Under the pieces are notes generated by a model. That model was given only the letters and a program-made list of their open reading frames with translations, made no database searches and had not been told where the DNA came from. The position numbers were made by a program, and so were the translations under genes. From assembly GCF_026914265.1 (NCBI RefSeq), contig NC_069124.1, positions 6,846,213 through 6,910,212 on the forward strand: a DNA stretch of 64,000 nt, written 5' to 3'. This stretch comes from Mya arenaria (taxonomy: Eukaryota; Mollusca; Bivalvia; Myida; Myidae). Positions 23,846 to 36,407 of the stretch are shown piece after piece. Within the stretch, counting starts at the first letter, position 1. Every line of letters starts with the position of its first letter.

Positions 23846-24612
23846 TGTCGCGGTTTCAAAGTCACTAAACCGCGGGATCTGCTTTTTTCACATAATAAAC
23901 CGGAACTCGTTGTAATATACTCGTTTACATTTATTCCATACAATCAAACAGTCAATCAGTCAGCATAACAGTACGTAATGGAACTCATCTTAACGCTATT
24001 GTACGTATAGGAACGTAAATGAACGCTAAGGAACGTATGAACGTATGAACGGTTATCTGAAATAACCCAAACACAATAATCAAGACACATACATCATATA
24101 CACAATAATAATCCAAATAATGCAATTAACATAGCAAATAGATGTTCACAGAGTATTTTCAGGACATTCAAAAATACTTAAAGTTACGAAAATGCTCTGA
24201 AGTTTTGTAGCTATCAAAAATTGCCTACAAACTAACCTTTCCGTTATATATTGTAGATTAACTTCGTTTATAAAAAACAAAATGTTACAAAATATAACTT
24301 ACTAAACATTGGTACGTATTCCGATTTATTTAACCAAAGCCCAAACATTCGTTCATGTCTTTTCACTCGCACCTCACTTACTGACCAAATTTACTTTCGC
24401 CCAGAGACCTCGCAGCTGCCAGCCAATCAAAACACAAACCATTCTCATGGTAACCACGCTAAATATATTTTGTATACGTATCTTGCATATCCAAGCAAAT
24501 AAGCTAAACAATGGGTCTGATTAATTTGTTCTATTATTACTACAATGAATCATACTCGTTAGCGACCTACAAAGCTGATGAATTTAATAAACATAATCCT
24601 AGCTGCGGCACA
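23846..24612 (-). repeat. 3' LTR of the BEL/Pao fossil
   Basis: About 767 bp, with TG...CA ends (tgtcgcgg at the left, ggcaca at the right on the + strand). The last 30 bases match 28721-28750 at the element's other end, which fixes the LTR boundary. The outer 43 bp contain a stem-loop (cgcggttt / aaaccgcg). Confidence 0.8.
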
Positions 24613-27600
24613 TCGCCCCTCAATGAACCTTCATTTTGAAGTTCATTCAATAATTTACCTAAAGCAACTAGGAATTAAATGCTCCAAAAACAAAATAGGA
24701 TCTTAAGGTTATACAATGCGTGATTATAAGACGTACACAAATACATGCTGTATACTTACCAACCAACATACACTACAAGACCAACGGCTTACTTGAAAAC
24801 TACTTCTACCCATCTATCGTTTTAAACATGAACGTGTTTATGCACTGTTTTCTAGCAGACATAACTTCGTAATAGGTCTCACCTTCACTGATCCATTCAC
24901 ACGTACCCTACATGAGCGAACCAAACCGTCTCGTCCCTTACTTACCTCGTTTACCAGTCCAAGAGGCCAACATCCACGTGGTAGTGACTCATCACACACA
25001 AGAACAAGATCATTTACCTCGATATTTCGTTGTACATCTTGCCATTTTTGCCTCTCAAGATACTGAGCTTGACGCCACCAACACTTACAATAATTGTCAT
25101 TCTTGCTAAAGACACCAAGTGGTATACACATATTTTGGCGCAAAAGCAACAGTTGGCTCGGCGATAGTGCTTCTGGATCTCTGTTATCATCACTTACCTT
25201 TGTAATCGGTCTGTCATTTACAATCTTTTCTGTCTCCGTCATGAGAGTATTTAGTGCTTCGTCATTCAAAAGCTGCTCTTTGACTACCGATTTTAAGGCT
25301 CTCTTTACTGACTGAACCAGTCTTTCCCACACTCCACCCATATGACTCGCATATGGAGGAATGAACTGCCATTCTATGTCTTTCTGCACCAATTCATTCA
25401 TGATACGACTCTGGTTCCATTCGGCAATTTCTGCTCTTAATTCCCTTTCTCCGGAAGTAAGATTAGTACCATTATCGCTGAAAATCTTTTCTGGTTTTCC
25501 CCTTCTACTCATGAAACGTTGCAATGCACATACAAACGAGTTTGTTCCTAAACTATATGCGATTTCAATATGTACTGCTCGTGTCGATAAGCAGGTAAAC
25601 AGGCACCCGTATCGTTTCTGTTGGCTACGACCGACCTTGACATACATAGGCCCGAAATAGTCCACACCAACATACGTAAATGGAGGTTTGTCCGGAGTAA
25701 GCCTCAACTGGAAAACGGTGCCATCTGCTGTCGTTGTGTTTTCCTGAAGCGCCGTTTACAATCCATGCATGCACTGACTACATGTTTCACTGTCCTTATT
25801 CCGTGAATTATCCAATACGACTGTCGAGTCAACGATAATACATGATGAGCTCCCATGTGATGATTAACCTCGTGATATTTCCGTACTATAAGTTCTGTCA
25901 CGTGGTGTTTGCTTGGTAAAATGATCGGATGTTTGCTATCCTCGGAAAATTAAGTTTACTGAAATCGCCCGCCAACTCGTAACAGACCCTCATTAAGCAC
26001 TGGACACAGTTTTACTAGCGAGCTTGATGTTGCTATCTTCTTATTTGAAGTCAGTTTACTAAATTCGTCACCATAGGCACTTTCCTGCACCTTCATTAGT
26101 ATCAACTTCCTAGCAGTTTTAATTTCTTTCAGTGACAAACAACCACCTGTAAATATCTCCTTTGTTTCATGTTTCAAGTATCTGTGTATCATAAATATCT
26201 TCAACCTAAGCAGCCAAGCAACAGCTCGTTGCAGTTTATACCAATCTGAATATCTGTTTAGGATATCAGATACCACGTCCTGGCATTGAGACTGGACCAT
26301 ACTAGTCACTACAGCTGGTTTCATTTCAACATCTTCGTACTCCGTCGTGATTCCATCAGGTTCATGTGGCCAATCATCTTTCTCCATGTTCAGAAATTTT
26401 GGTCCGTTCAACCATATAAAAAGTTTCCCTCCTTCCTCCGGGTGTACACCCCTGGAAGCTAAGTCAGCTGGATTCATGTTTGTGGGCACGTACCTCCAAT
26501 CATTTGGGGAAGTCAGTTCATGAATAAGAGCTAACCTGTTAGCTACATACGTCTTAAAACGCCGTGAAGTATTTCGAACATACCCTAAAACAATCATTGA
26601 GTCGGTCCAAAAATAGCAGTTGTCGCCCTTTGTGTCCAGTTCTTTAATCAGCATCTGAAACAATTTTACCGATACTACTGCAGCTGCTAATTCAAGTCTC
26701 GGTATGGTTACGGTCTTGATGGGCGCTAACCTAGATTTTCCCATCACAAATGAACATTTGCCGTTTCCTTGTCTGTCATATATCTTAATGTATGCTGCTG
26801 CTCCGTAGGCGTATTGTGAAGCATCACTGAACATATGCAGCTCTACATTGCATGACGAGATATCAAGGTCACTCGCCTTTAGACACCTTTCAATTATGAC
26901 AGATGACAACTTTGGCAAATTTGTAAGCCAATCACACCACTTTTCTATGTCGGATTCATTAAGTTTTTGATCCCACGTTAAGCCTTGACGACATGCGTTT
27001 TGTAGTATCAACTTTGGAATCAATGTCACTGGAGCTACAAATCCTAACGGATCGTATAAGGAGCTCGCTACAGATAAAACTCCTCTTCGTGTAGGCGCCT
27101 TTTCTTTCAGATGTACGTCAAAAAAGAAAGCATCATCTCGGATGTTCCACTGAAGACCGAGTGTTCTTTCGAACTCGTTGTCATCTTCTAGATTGACAGT
27201 TAGGGACGGTTTTGCTCGCTCTTCCGGTGGGATTGAATCAACAACTTCTGGGCAGTTCGACATCCACTTTGTAAGTCTTAATCCACCTCGACCGAGCATT
27301 TCTCGGAGATCCTTACAAAGCAAAACTGCATTTTCCTTGTTGTTTGTTGACTTTAATAGATCATCAACATAGAAGTTCCTCTCCAGTGTTGTGGTTACTT
27401 CCGGTGCATACATTTCTGCATTGTCAGTCGCCGTTCTTCTTAATGCATACGCTGCGCAGCTCGGCGAGGAAGTTGCGCCAAACAAATGCACTTGCATCTG
27501 GTGGCATTCAGGCTCCCTTCGGGCCACCACAGAAATCTTAGCGCTTGGCAGTCTTCATCCATCACCCGCACTTGGTGAATCATAGCTTCAATATCTGCCA

Positions 27601-28677
27601 CTAACGCAATCCTTTCCTCTCTGAAACGCGTAAGAGGACCTTGAAGCAGCCGATCATTCAGTGACACACCTTTGTATTTTGCAGCGCAGTCAAATACTAC
27701 TCTTACCTTTCCTGGCTTCCGGGGGCTTACAACTGGGTGATGCGGTAGGTACCAAATCCTGCCACTTTTACTCTCTGTCTCACTTTCGCATACTCGTTTT
27801 GCATGACCTTTCAATATATATCCTTCCATTGTATCACTATACATTTTATGCAAATAATCATTTCCTTGCAATTTCCTTTTCAGGCCTGCTAGACGTGTAA
27901 GTGCCATGTGTTTGTTATGTGGAAGACATTGGTCATCGCGCCAAGGTAGTCCAATTTTGTAATGTCCATCCTCTTGAGTTATTGTCTGCATCATTATACC
28001 TAACGCTCGTCGGTCGTCTTGTGACATCTCTCGTTTAGCGTCAGCTACGAACTCCGGAAAGTCTGTAGACCAAAGTTTGTGCATTTGCTGTAATACATCG
28101 GCTTGTTGATTATTTAAATTTGTGGACACATTACCTGTAGGCCCAATGATCGTCCAACCTAAAATCGATCTTATAGCATATGGTTCGCTGCGCTTACCTC
28201 TTCTTTCTTCTTCCACCCAGAAGGCTTCCGGTGTGTCACTGCCAATCAATAGCCCAACTTCATTTGCCTCTATATTAGGCAACTCAATGCCAGCTAAGTG
28301 ATCCCACTTAGCCAATTCCGATCTCCTCTGGAGTGAATCCAGAGACACAGGCAAACGTTCTACAGACCACACTCTCGGAAGGGTCAAATGTCCATGTCCG
28401 TCAATAGAACTTACCTCTGCATTAAACTCTATGCCCGTTTTCTTCTCCTTACTTCCATTAACAGTTGTTACAGAAAACTCTAAGGACTTACCTTTGGCGT
28501 CTAGACTTTTAACTAGGGAATCGCTACAAAGTGTGACGTCAGACCCCGCATCCAACAAAGCATAGGTTTGCACTGTCTTCGATCCACGATGCACGGCTAC
28601 CGGAACGATTCGTAGACATACCTTTGTGCCATAACCACTCACATTCGTCGATGTACAACTGCCCGTCGCTATACTCT

Positions 28678-28720
28678 AAAAAAGCAGATCCCGCGGTTTA
28701 GTGACTTTGAAACCGCGACA
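28678..28720. repeat. 43-bp inverted copy of the LTR outer end
   Basis: This is a perfect reverse complement of 23846-23888. It lies just inside the 30-bp LTR piece at 28721-28750, so the right end of the fossil is rearranged LTR sequence and the element as a whole has long inverted repeats near its ends, which is unusual for an LTR element. Confidence 0.9.
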
Positions 28721-28750
28721 GTTATTAAACATATTCCTAGCTGCGGCACA

Positions 28751-28755
28751 GATGT
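28751..28755. repeat. Target-site duplication GATGT, right
   Basis: Matches 23841-23845 and follows the terminal CA of the LTR piece. Confidence 0.75.
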
Positions 28756-31160
28756 GTATATTCATGACATCTCTATGTATCATTTTATATGTATAGCTGT
28801 ACGATTGTGTATTCGTCTAAAGAAATAAACGGACTGTGAGTAATTGCAGTTCCAAAGAGAAAAAAACATTTTAACTTTATTTTGTTAAATTGAGGTGGGA
28901 GGAAAAGCATATAACATAGCCTCTCGTGTAAGATAGGTTTAACCCAAACCTCGGTTAACCTCGTTTCCGCAAAACATCCTACGCTCAGGTTTGGATAAAC
29001 CTATTGTACACGAGCGGCCATGGACGATACGTATAGTCTTAGACTCATACATACATAGTCGTCTTAATACAGACCATGGAACAAACTCCATTCCAGACAG
29101 ATGTTAATGTCTAAAGGCGTTGCAACAAAATAAGAAAAAAAAAACAGGATGTAATTCCTAATTGTTGAATGGTGTCAAAGGATTCCGACTGAAAATTGTC
29201 CCGAATAGGCTACACTTATACATAGTTAACCTCAAATTAGTTCTGAAAGTCGCTATTTCAACTCCTTATTTTCAGTGTTGTTATTTCACTGATTAAACTC
29301 CATTTTTCATCGAAAAGCATGAAAGAAATAATATTTTTACATTGATGTTTCTTGTGTTTACAACATTAATGAAACCTTTTTAATTATAAATGGTGTACAG
29401 TAAACCAACATGTGTCAAGAACAAGTTGATAGATACATGATGCTTATGTCAATTCTTTTTAAATTGGTTATAAGGACTTTACTAATGTTAGAAGGTGTGT
29501 GTTGTTTTATACTATGATTATCATTTCTGCTTCGCAGAATGTTTATCCACTAATGACTTTTAAACAATTAGAAATCCTTGAAAGTGGTAATGCTCCTTAA
29601 AGTTATACCTGGTATTCTATAAATACGTCCTTCGTTGCCGAGAAGTAATGTTTATACACACTGCGTTCATTTGCACAGCAATCTAGGTGCTTACGCATTC
29701 CGTTCCAAAATCTTCAGTTACGATAGGCAATCTGTTTTATAGCGATATTTTAATGTTACTTTATGTGACTTTGTCTCTCGGTGAGCGTCGGGCGTTGAAT
29801 ATTTAAATGCATAATCAAGTTCTTTCGGCAGAGTAATCTTCGCTGTTCGCTTAGATAATAGTTCAGCATGACGATCAGTATTTGTAGATACGCGTTAGAT
29901 AGTCATCTGAAATGGTACGATGTTTAAACATTCCTTTTCCAAGGAAACCAAATATTGCGCGTGAAACGTGTTTGTTTTTGTAATGAACAACACTGTTCAA
30001 CTGCAAACCTTTTACTACAAAAAGGACTTCAAAAAATGATGTTATGATATTATGTCGGTGCAACACTGATATGGGAAGATGTTCGACAAAATGTCGATGC
30101 ACTTAGAGTGGCATGTATCACTGAATCAGTGGTGTTGCATACCATATATGAAAACTCCCATTCAAGCTGTGAAAGATATATGTGTGATGGGTACCTTAAC
30201 AGTTGACCAGGGGAACAATATTCAAAAATCCTTACAGTGTACGGGATTGTGACAGACCGAACACGCTCTTAGAAGACTTTAACCGCGTCGTATAACCACT
30301 TTTTATGACGCACACGTGGTCAGTTGTAAATATTCCTGAACCAGAAAAAAAACATTACCGGATAATGTGTGGCTAAGAATGATCTACTCGCGCCTATTCG
30401 CGTCGTCTAGCTTTGTCTTGACAATGTCCCTGCGAATAAGATAAACGGAAAATGTGATATCATATTCTGTACAAGAAAAACGAACCTTTACATGATAGTT
30501 TGTTGCTAAGTATGACCTACTCGCGCATATACGCGTCGTCTAGCTTCTTCGTGACAATGTCTCTGCGAATAAGTCGTGGTAAATGTTTTATATAGGAGAA
30601 CTGCAAGGTCGAGACGCGCCATGACCTTAGCTCAGCCGTATTCCAATGTACAGACAGGATACTATAAAATGCCTATCAAAATGGTTTTAAGACTAGATAA
30701 ACGCTTCATAAAGAGTGTTGATGTGTATTGGACTTCATTCAATAATCTTGGATTTCTAACTATAATTTTCTAATGTATAAGGTTAAGCATTACCAAAATA
30801 TAACTTAGAATTGATACATTTACATTTCAATATTATTGACTCTTACAAAGATCTTTACACGCCGCACAATGTTTTAATATCATGAACATTTGTGACGTTT
30901 GGTTGCAAAATATAATGTCGCAATTCACTTGAGAATACTTTATATTGTAAAGAAGATAATACTCTATGCAAGTGAATACGAACTAATACATCGTGGCAAG
31001 ATTAAATCGATAGGAATACGCTGTGTCATTTTCTTAAATCCAGTGCTATTCATGTTATTTTTTAATAGAATTCCACGTATGGGCGTACTTTCGTTTTACG
31101 ACAAACACAATAAACACGGAGTTAGCAGTGAGCAAATCGCAATTATTATATGTGTTTATA
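28756..31160. other. Spacer before torsin copy D
   Basis: 28756-28870 is probably the interrupted 3' end of the LINE. 28923-28951 and 28987-29014 form an imperfect inverted repeat (ctcgtgtaagataggttt / aaacctattgtacacgag) with a 35-nt loop, perhaps a small MITE. From about 29330 the sequence aligns with 6975-8632, the 5' flank of copy B. Open frames here (for example 29875-30102 and 30576-30773) are not conserved as frames in the other block. Confidence 0.55.
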
Positions 31161-33235
31161 ATGAATACCGGGGCAGCAAAATGCATAATGACGATTATGT
31201 ATGGCGGGTTTTCAACTGTTGTATATTTTAATCATTCGTTAAAATTTTCTTTACCAACGTTGCTTTTGATGATTCTCCTTCTAATTTTACATATTACTGA
31301 CGATAGGACCAGTATACCAAAAGAACATTTTATAATTGATCTGTGTTTTCCATTTCTGATTTTGCTATGTGTTTTTGTCGTCGTGTTTTCTTCGAACTGG
31401 ATTTATTGCATTTCGAATGAATGCTGTACCTCAACATGGATAACAAGCAATTTTACTGGTAGACCTCGAAATAAGTAAAATTTCGTCTTTTTGTAACCAT
31501 GACGTTTATAAAAGTAATTATTTAGACCTTTAACTTTCCATACTTACGTAAATAGTTAACATGTTCTATGTAAATTATCAAAGGGCTGGCATTGGCCCTG
31601 AACCAGAAACTGTATGGGCAACATCTTGTCATTGGGCCAACAGTTGCACACTTGAGAGAGCATGTCGAGATGAACCCCAAGAGGCCTCTCGTGCTCTCGT
31701 TTCATGGTCGGCCGGGCACTGGAAAGAATTTAGTTAGCTCCTTGATCTCTGAGCATATGTACGCAAAAGGAATGTCAAGTCAGTATGTGCATTACTTCTC
31801 TGCAACGAAGGACTTTATGCACGAGGGTAAATTGGAAGGATATAAGGTAATGGCGATTTATCAGAACAAGGTTTTCAAAAAAATTGAGTATCGATCTTGT
31901 AAAACTCGATTATTTGTCAATTCATGATATAATGCAGAGTGATAAAACTTGCAAAACTTTTTCAAATTCAATTCTAACAACGTGCCAATGCGTTTATTAA
32001 ATAAAAGATTTAATATGCATGTTATAACAATGATACAGTAAATATGCTACATTGTAGCACACCACAGAGCAACACATCGTAGCAGCCATGCAGGCATGTC
32101 CACAATCTCTCTTTATTTTCGATGAAATGGACAAAATGCCAAGTGGAATTATGAATGTTATGAAACCGTACCTTGAGTATAACCAACCTGTTGAAGGGAC
32201 AGACTACAGGCGCTCAGTGTTTATATTTTTAAGGTTAGCTAAAGTATGCATTGTGAAATCACATTTGCTTTTATCCGGTTTTGTTATGCACAAAACATGA
32301 ATACAGCGCTTTCAAGCTGATCGATTTTGAAATTTCTTGCTCGGTTTCTATTATATTCCTTATAATGCATATTGATCTTTATATAAGTGGGTTGTTTCTT
32401 CTATATTTTAGATAAACTAGTTATAATCATCGAGTTAACGATAGGACATTGTATGATAAAGATAATTTAGTATCATTTTCACATTTTGATAGATATGTAT
32501 TGCAAACGATTATTCATGAATATTCATATAAATTTGAGGATCATTTCTGATATAAACAATCATTATTGCAATTTTAACCGTAATTAACAAATATTACCAT
32601 TAACTGATATCTTTTAGTTAGGAATTTGTTTGACTGCATGCCACCTGTTCGTATTTACAGCAACATTGGAAGAAATCAAATAGCAAATGCCTTGCTTGAT
32701 CACATGCAACAATATAAAGAGCGATATACGTTGAAAATTCGTGATTTGGAGGAAATTGTGCGTCTCCCGAGCTGTGACCTTGAAAGTGTGTTTTCTATTA
32801 AACACATTCATTCTCATAGTTTCATAAGCATGCGATTTGAGTTCGGAGGGATTTTTCTTTCCAAAGAAATTAAAGCTACTGTTTGTATTTTACTAAGTAA
32901 AAAAGAACAATTATAAGAATAAAACGCTTTCGTTGTCTTAAATTTGTTTTCACACTGTAATTTTAGGCACCTTCAAGAAAAGCGTTTGTGTTAGGAGCAG
33001 TCCTATTTCTGCCTTTATCCCATTTCTTCCACTTGAAAGAAGACACGTGGAACAATGCATCATAAACGGTTTGTTTGAGAAGGGCTATTACCAGTATGGT
33101 TTCCAAATTGATAACGATACTGTGAAACAAATTGCTGACGAGATGACCTACTTTCCCGAAAACACTCGGCTGTTTTCAACTACAGGATGCAAAAGGGTCT
33201 ATGAAAAGATTGATCTCATCATGCAGCACGATTAA
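31161..33235 (+). CDS. Torsin-like AAA+ ATPase, copy D (intact)
   Basis: Five exons join in phase: 31161-31458, 31584-31846, 32058-32233, 32661-32785 and 32967-33235, giving 376 aa (known torsins are about 330). Torsins are ER and nuclear-envelope lumenal AAA+ ATPases that remodel membranes with LAP1/LULL1-type partners. Exon 1 gives an N-terminus with two hydrophobic segments (about residues 8-50 and 57-80) before NECCTSTW; ATG 31161 is chosen because all copies align from it, although the frame is open further upstream. Exon 2: GQHL, Walker A GRPGTGKN. Exon 3: Walker B FIFDEMDKM. Sensor 1 (FIFLRYIF is avoided; the splice gives FIFLSN) spans exons 3-4. Exon 5: FIPFLPLERRH and sensor-2 GCK. 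It is the only copy with no lesion. Which vertebrate torsin it matches best cannot be told by eye. Confidence 0.9.
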
Positions 33236-34514
33236 TAGTGCATTACATTGAGTTGTCAGAAGATTGGATCGTCGCATACTACATTGGCATGGCCAAACAC
33301 TGCAAACTTCACTAGAATCGGGAATAAACATTACTAGATCAAAGTATTTTATAGCTTGAAGTATAATATTAAACTACTAAATGTAACAGATATATGTTTC
33401 GTTATAACGAACAAATGCTTCATATTTACAAAAGGTCAGCGAGGTAAATTCTTGAGTCTTAGAACAATTCCTCGGATGGAAATCCGTATTCTTTAAGTGT
33501 ATCTTACTAAGCATGAATGTGTTTTCTTGCAATTTTCTCATACGCAAATATGTTTCGGGAGGATTTTATATGATTTCTGTTTTGCATATAATTACGTGTT
33601 TGTTAATCATGTGAATTTTTATAAAAAAATACACTGATTTTAACTCACATTGTTTAAACAAACAGTAACACTCACAAAAGGGGTTGTGACTCAGTGCTTG
33701 GGATATTGACGTGTTAGGATTTAGCCAGGACAACTTGCAGGCTTTTTGACAGCGCATGTATATGCTTGTGTGTGTTTTTTTTTCCTTTGTTCATGTTGTT
33801 TGAACTCCTGGTTTCATCAATAATATAATCACTATTAGACTGAATGAGCACTAAGGATTGGATCTTTGCCGTTGATGTCCGTATATGAGTAAGAGTGGAA
33901 TTTTATATGTATATTTGATTACATATCACTAATAATTTTTTCATAATTATGACTAATGAACTTCTTAACAGAAACTATTTTTTCTCAAATATTCATTTTT
34001 CTCTATTGCCGTATTAACGCGTCCAACTATACCTTTCGTGCATATTTTCCCCATGAGTAAATGTTTGGCATACAAATGCCATACTAGATACAGATTTTGA
34101 TCAAACAATTTAAAGTTCAGGCCGGTTAAAGTGTATCATTTTTGCAGCATGATAATATGAAATTATTATGCAAAAGGCACCCAGAAAGTTATCAGTATGA
34201 AATCAATTTAAATATAAAGTTTAAACTCATAGTTTAAAATTTGCTACCAACTCGTTATAGAATGCACGTAGATGATATGATTTAGTTTTACCTGTTATAT
34301 ATAAAGTGTTTAGGCTTGAATGATTTTTACCTTTTGTTAAGCATTCATGGCCAGCTGATTTGGACCATGAAACTAAACACTATCTATCAATTTTTGAGGT
34401 ATAATTATCATTTATAAAATACAAAAAGTAGATTATGCCATAACAATTACTTTGACTTCGTTTACTTCGAATGTATTACACATACATATACATTCATAAA
34501 AGAAAATTCAATCT
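33236..34514. other. 3' flank of torsin copy D, no gene
   Basis: The first 600 bp match the 3' flanks of copies A and C loosely (for example 'cctggtttcatcaataatataatcac'-like sequence near 33810), then similarity ends. AATAAA at 33323-33328, 88 nt past the stop, is a candidate poly(A) signal. Nothing else is recognised. Confidence 0.5.
33323..33328 (+). promoter_or_regulatory. Candidate poly(A) signal of torsin copy D
   Basis: AATAAA in the 3' flank, at a similar distance from the stop as the signal of copy C. Positional evidence only. Confidence 0.4.
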
Positions 34515-35711
34515 ATAGCCAACTAGAGACTGTATGGCCAAAATCATGTCATAAAAACCACCAGTCAAACTCATTAGAGGCCTTGTGCAAGCAAATCCGA
34601 AAAGGAACTCTTGTGCTCTTATATAGAGGTCTGCAATTCACTTTCGTTAGCTATTTGATCGCTGAGCATATGTACGTAAACGGAATGTCAAGTCAGAATA
34701 TACATGTTTTTGGCGACGAATGACTTGACTCATGTGAGTTAACTTGAAAATATATCAGGTATAGTTTTAATAATATCAGGAATACATATCTATGAAATAA
34801 TACATATGAATCTCGTAAAGCCATATATTGAAAAATCAAGTGGCTATTAAGAATGTGTCGCATTCAGAACATGAATCCAGAATTCCATTTTATGACTTCA
34901 GCGTTGACACCAGATGTTTGAATTACTTTTAAAAACTTCAAAGCACCGGATTAATATTAAATGGGTAATCTTAGGCAACTACTTCCATATTTGTGTATTA
35001 AAATCACCCAATAGTTTGTTTTTTTTAAAAAATGACTTATAAACAGATATCCAAACAGTCGTGAAGACTTGTGTTTACTATTTATTTATTTCTCACGTGA
35101 TGAAAATAATGGCCATTGGACACATGGATGTATAAAACCGTAATTTAATATTTAACCAACCTGACGATGGAATAATTTATAGACATTCACTGAAACTTTT
35201 TTTCACGTATTATTTGGGTTTTGATCCTTGATATTCACAATTGTTTTCTTAACCGTGCAGATATGCGTCTATCTTTATATCTATAGTATTTACAATAGTG
35301 CATGCAATTCAAGTGCGTCTATTTGTACAGTCTTATTTATCACGTTTAACATTTCCGTGTACGACAATGAATGAACATCGAATGATACAAAATCATATTG
35401 AGAACATGCCTGCTGGGTAAACAGTAGGCTTGTTATTCCGATAAAAAAAAATGATATGATATAAACATGTACTTCAATTATACCCGCTTGATCATAATTC
35501 AATATTCTCCAAAAGAAATGACAATGTCTGACGTATGATGACCGATTTGTCTGTGTCAATATTTCAATGCCGTATTTACAGCAATATGGGGGGGGGGGGG
35601 CTCAGATAACAAAGGCTGTGCTTGATCACATGCAAAATGATCATGAGCGATATTCTATGAATTTTCGGGGTCTTGAAGAAAAGGTTCTACTACCAAGCTA
35701 CAGCTTAGAAA
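34515..35711 (+). pseudogene. Torsin-like copy E, old pseudogene fragment
   Basis: Degraded counterparts of exon 2 (about 34515-34758, retaining 'gagcatatgtacgtaaacgg' and 'atatatcaggt'), exon 3 (about 35098-35206, retaining 'accaacctgacgatgg') and exon 4 (35582-35711, retaining the 'tatttacag' acceptor and 'gcttgatcacatgcaaaatg') follow the copy D order and spacing. Many substitutions and indels break every exon, and the exon 4 start holds a run of 13 G. No exon 1 or exon 5 is found. It is older than copy B. Confidence 0.85.
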
Positions 35712-36407
35712 GTACGCTTAGATTTCTGCTCTATTAAAACACGATGCTTCTATTAATTAAGAATTGTTAAATAAGATCATACTGATATTGTAAAATATAA
35801 TAATGTTGGTTTCAATTTCCTTTCTGGAAAAAAAAAACATGAAAAACATTATATAACTTTAACTATATTAAAATGTATATATTTACATAAAAAATCAACC
35901 ACCGTCACAGATTGAAACTGCAGCTATGAGCCCTGTAGTTGTGCTTTACTCCAAACATTGATTTTAGCGCTGATTTTCGTCTGTTCGTCCGTTGGTCCTT
36001 ATATAAATATTCATTTTCCACTCCGTACCTCCTAATCCTCATGAAGGATTCATATGAAACCAGCGTCAAATGTAAACCACATAAAGACGACGTGCAGAAC
36101 CCACATTTCAGATGCGCCGACTAAAGGTCAAGGTCACAGTTTACGGTCAAAGATTCGATTCATATATTTCTTGTAAGCTCATTATTTCCTTTACTTCGTC
36201 AAAGGATTTTAATAAAAGTCGGGCCAGATGTTCACTACATCGAGAAAAAATAAATGCCCCCCACCCCCACCCTCATAAGGTGCACCGGCTCAGGGTCGCT
36301 GAGTTGGGTGATTTAAAACATTTTTCTGAAAGTTTTTTTAAGCAAAAACATCGCCAAACGTCTTGCATTTTTTGTTATGTGTATATCAAATCAGGTATTT
36401 GGATTTT
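35712..36407. repeat. Spacer with a decayed interspersed repeat
   Basis: About 35960-36250 contains 'gtctgttcgtccgttggtcc', 'aagacgacgtgcagaaccc' and 'aaggtcaaggtcacagttta', in the same order as the better copy at 63689-64000. I read it as an old copy of that dispersed repeat. No gene is supported; the frames at 35939 and 36112 lie within it. Confidence 0.55.

Larger units (their letters stand above)
23846..28750 (-). mobile_element. BEL/Pao LTR retrotransposon fossil
   Basis: Minus-strand pol remnants identify the family. In order: a DUF1758-type aspartic protease (LLDAGSDVTLC) near 28350-28642; Pao reverse transcriptase (RVVFDCAAKYKGVSLNDRL) around 27400-28000; the Peptidase_A17/Pao block (SVASSLYDPLGFVAP) near 27040-27110; RNase H about 26300-26870; and integrase with its zinc-binding part and catalytic core plus a DUF5641-like tail between 24838 and 25901. 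The 3' LTR is complete at 23846-24612. On the right only short LTR-derived pieces remain, and no gag is seen. It is a broken fossil: incomplete at its 5' end, with roughly three or four further breaks in pol. GATGT duplications flank it. It looks fairly young, because the duplicated end sequence is unchanged, but LTR divergence cannot be measured. Confidence 0.9.
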
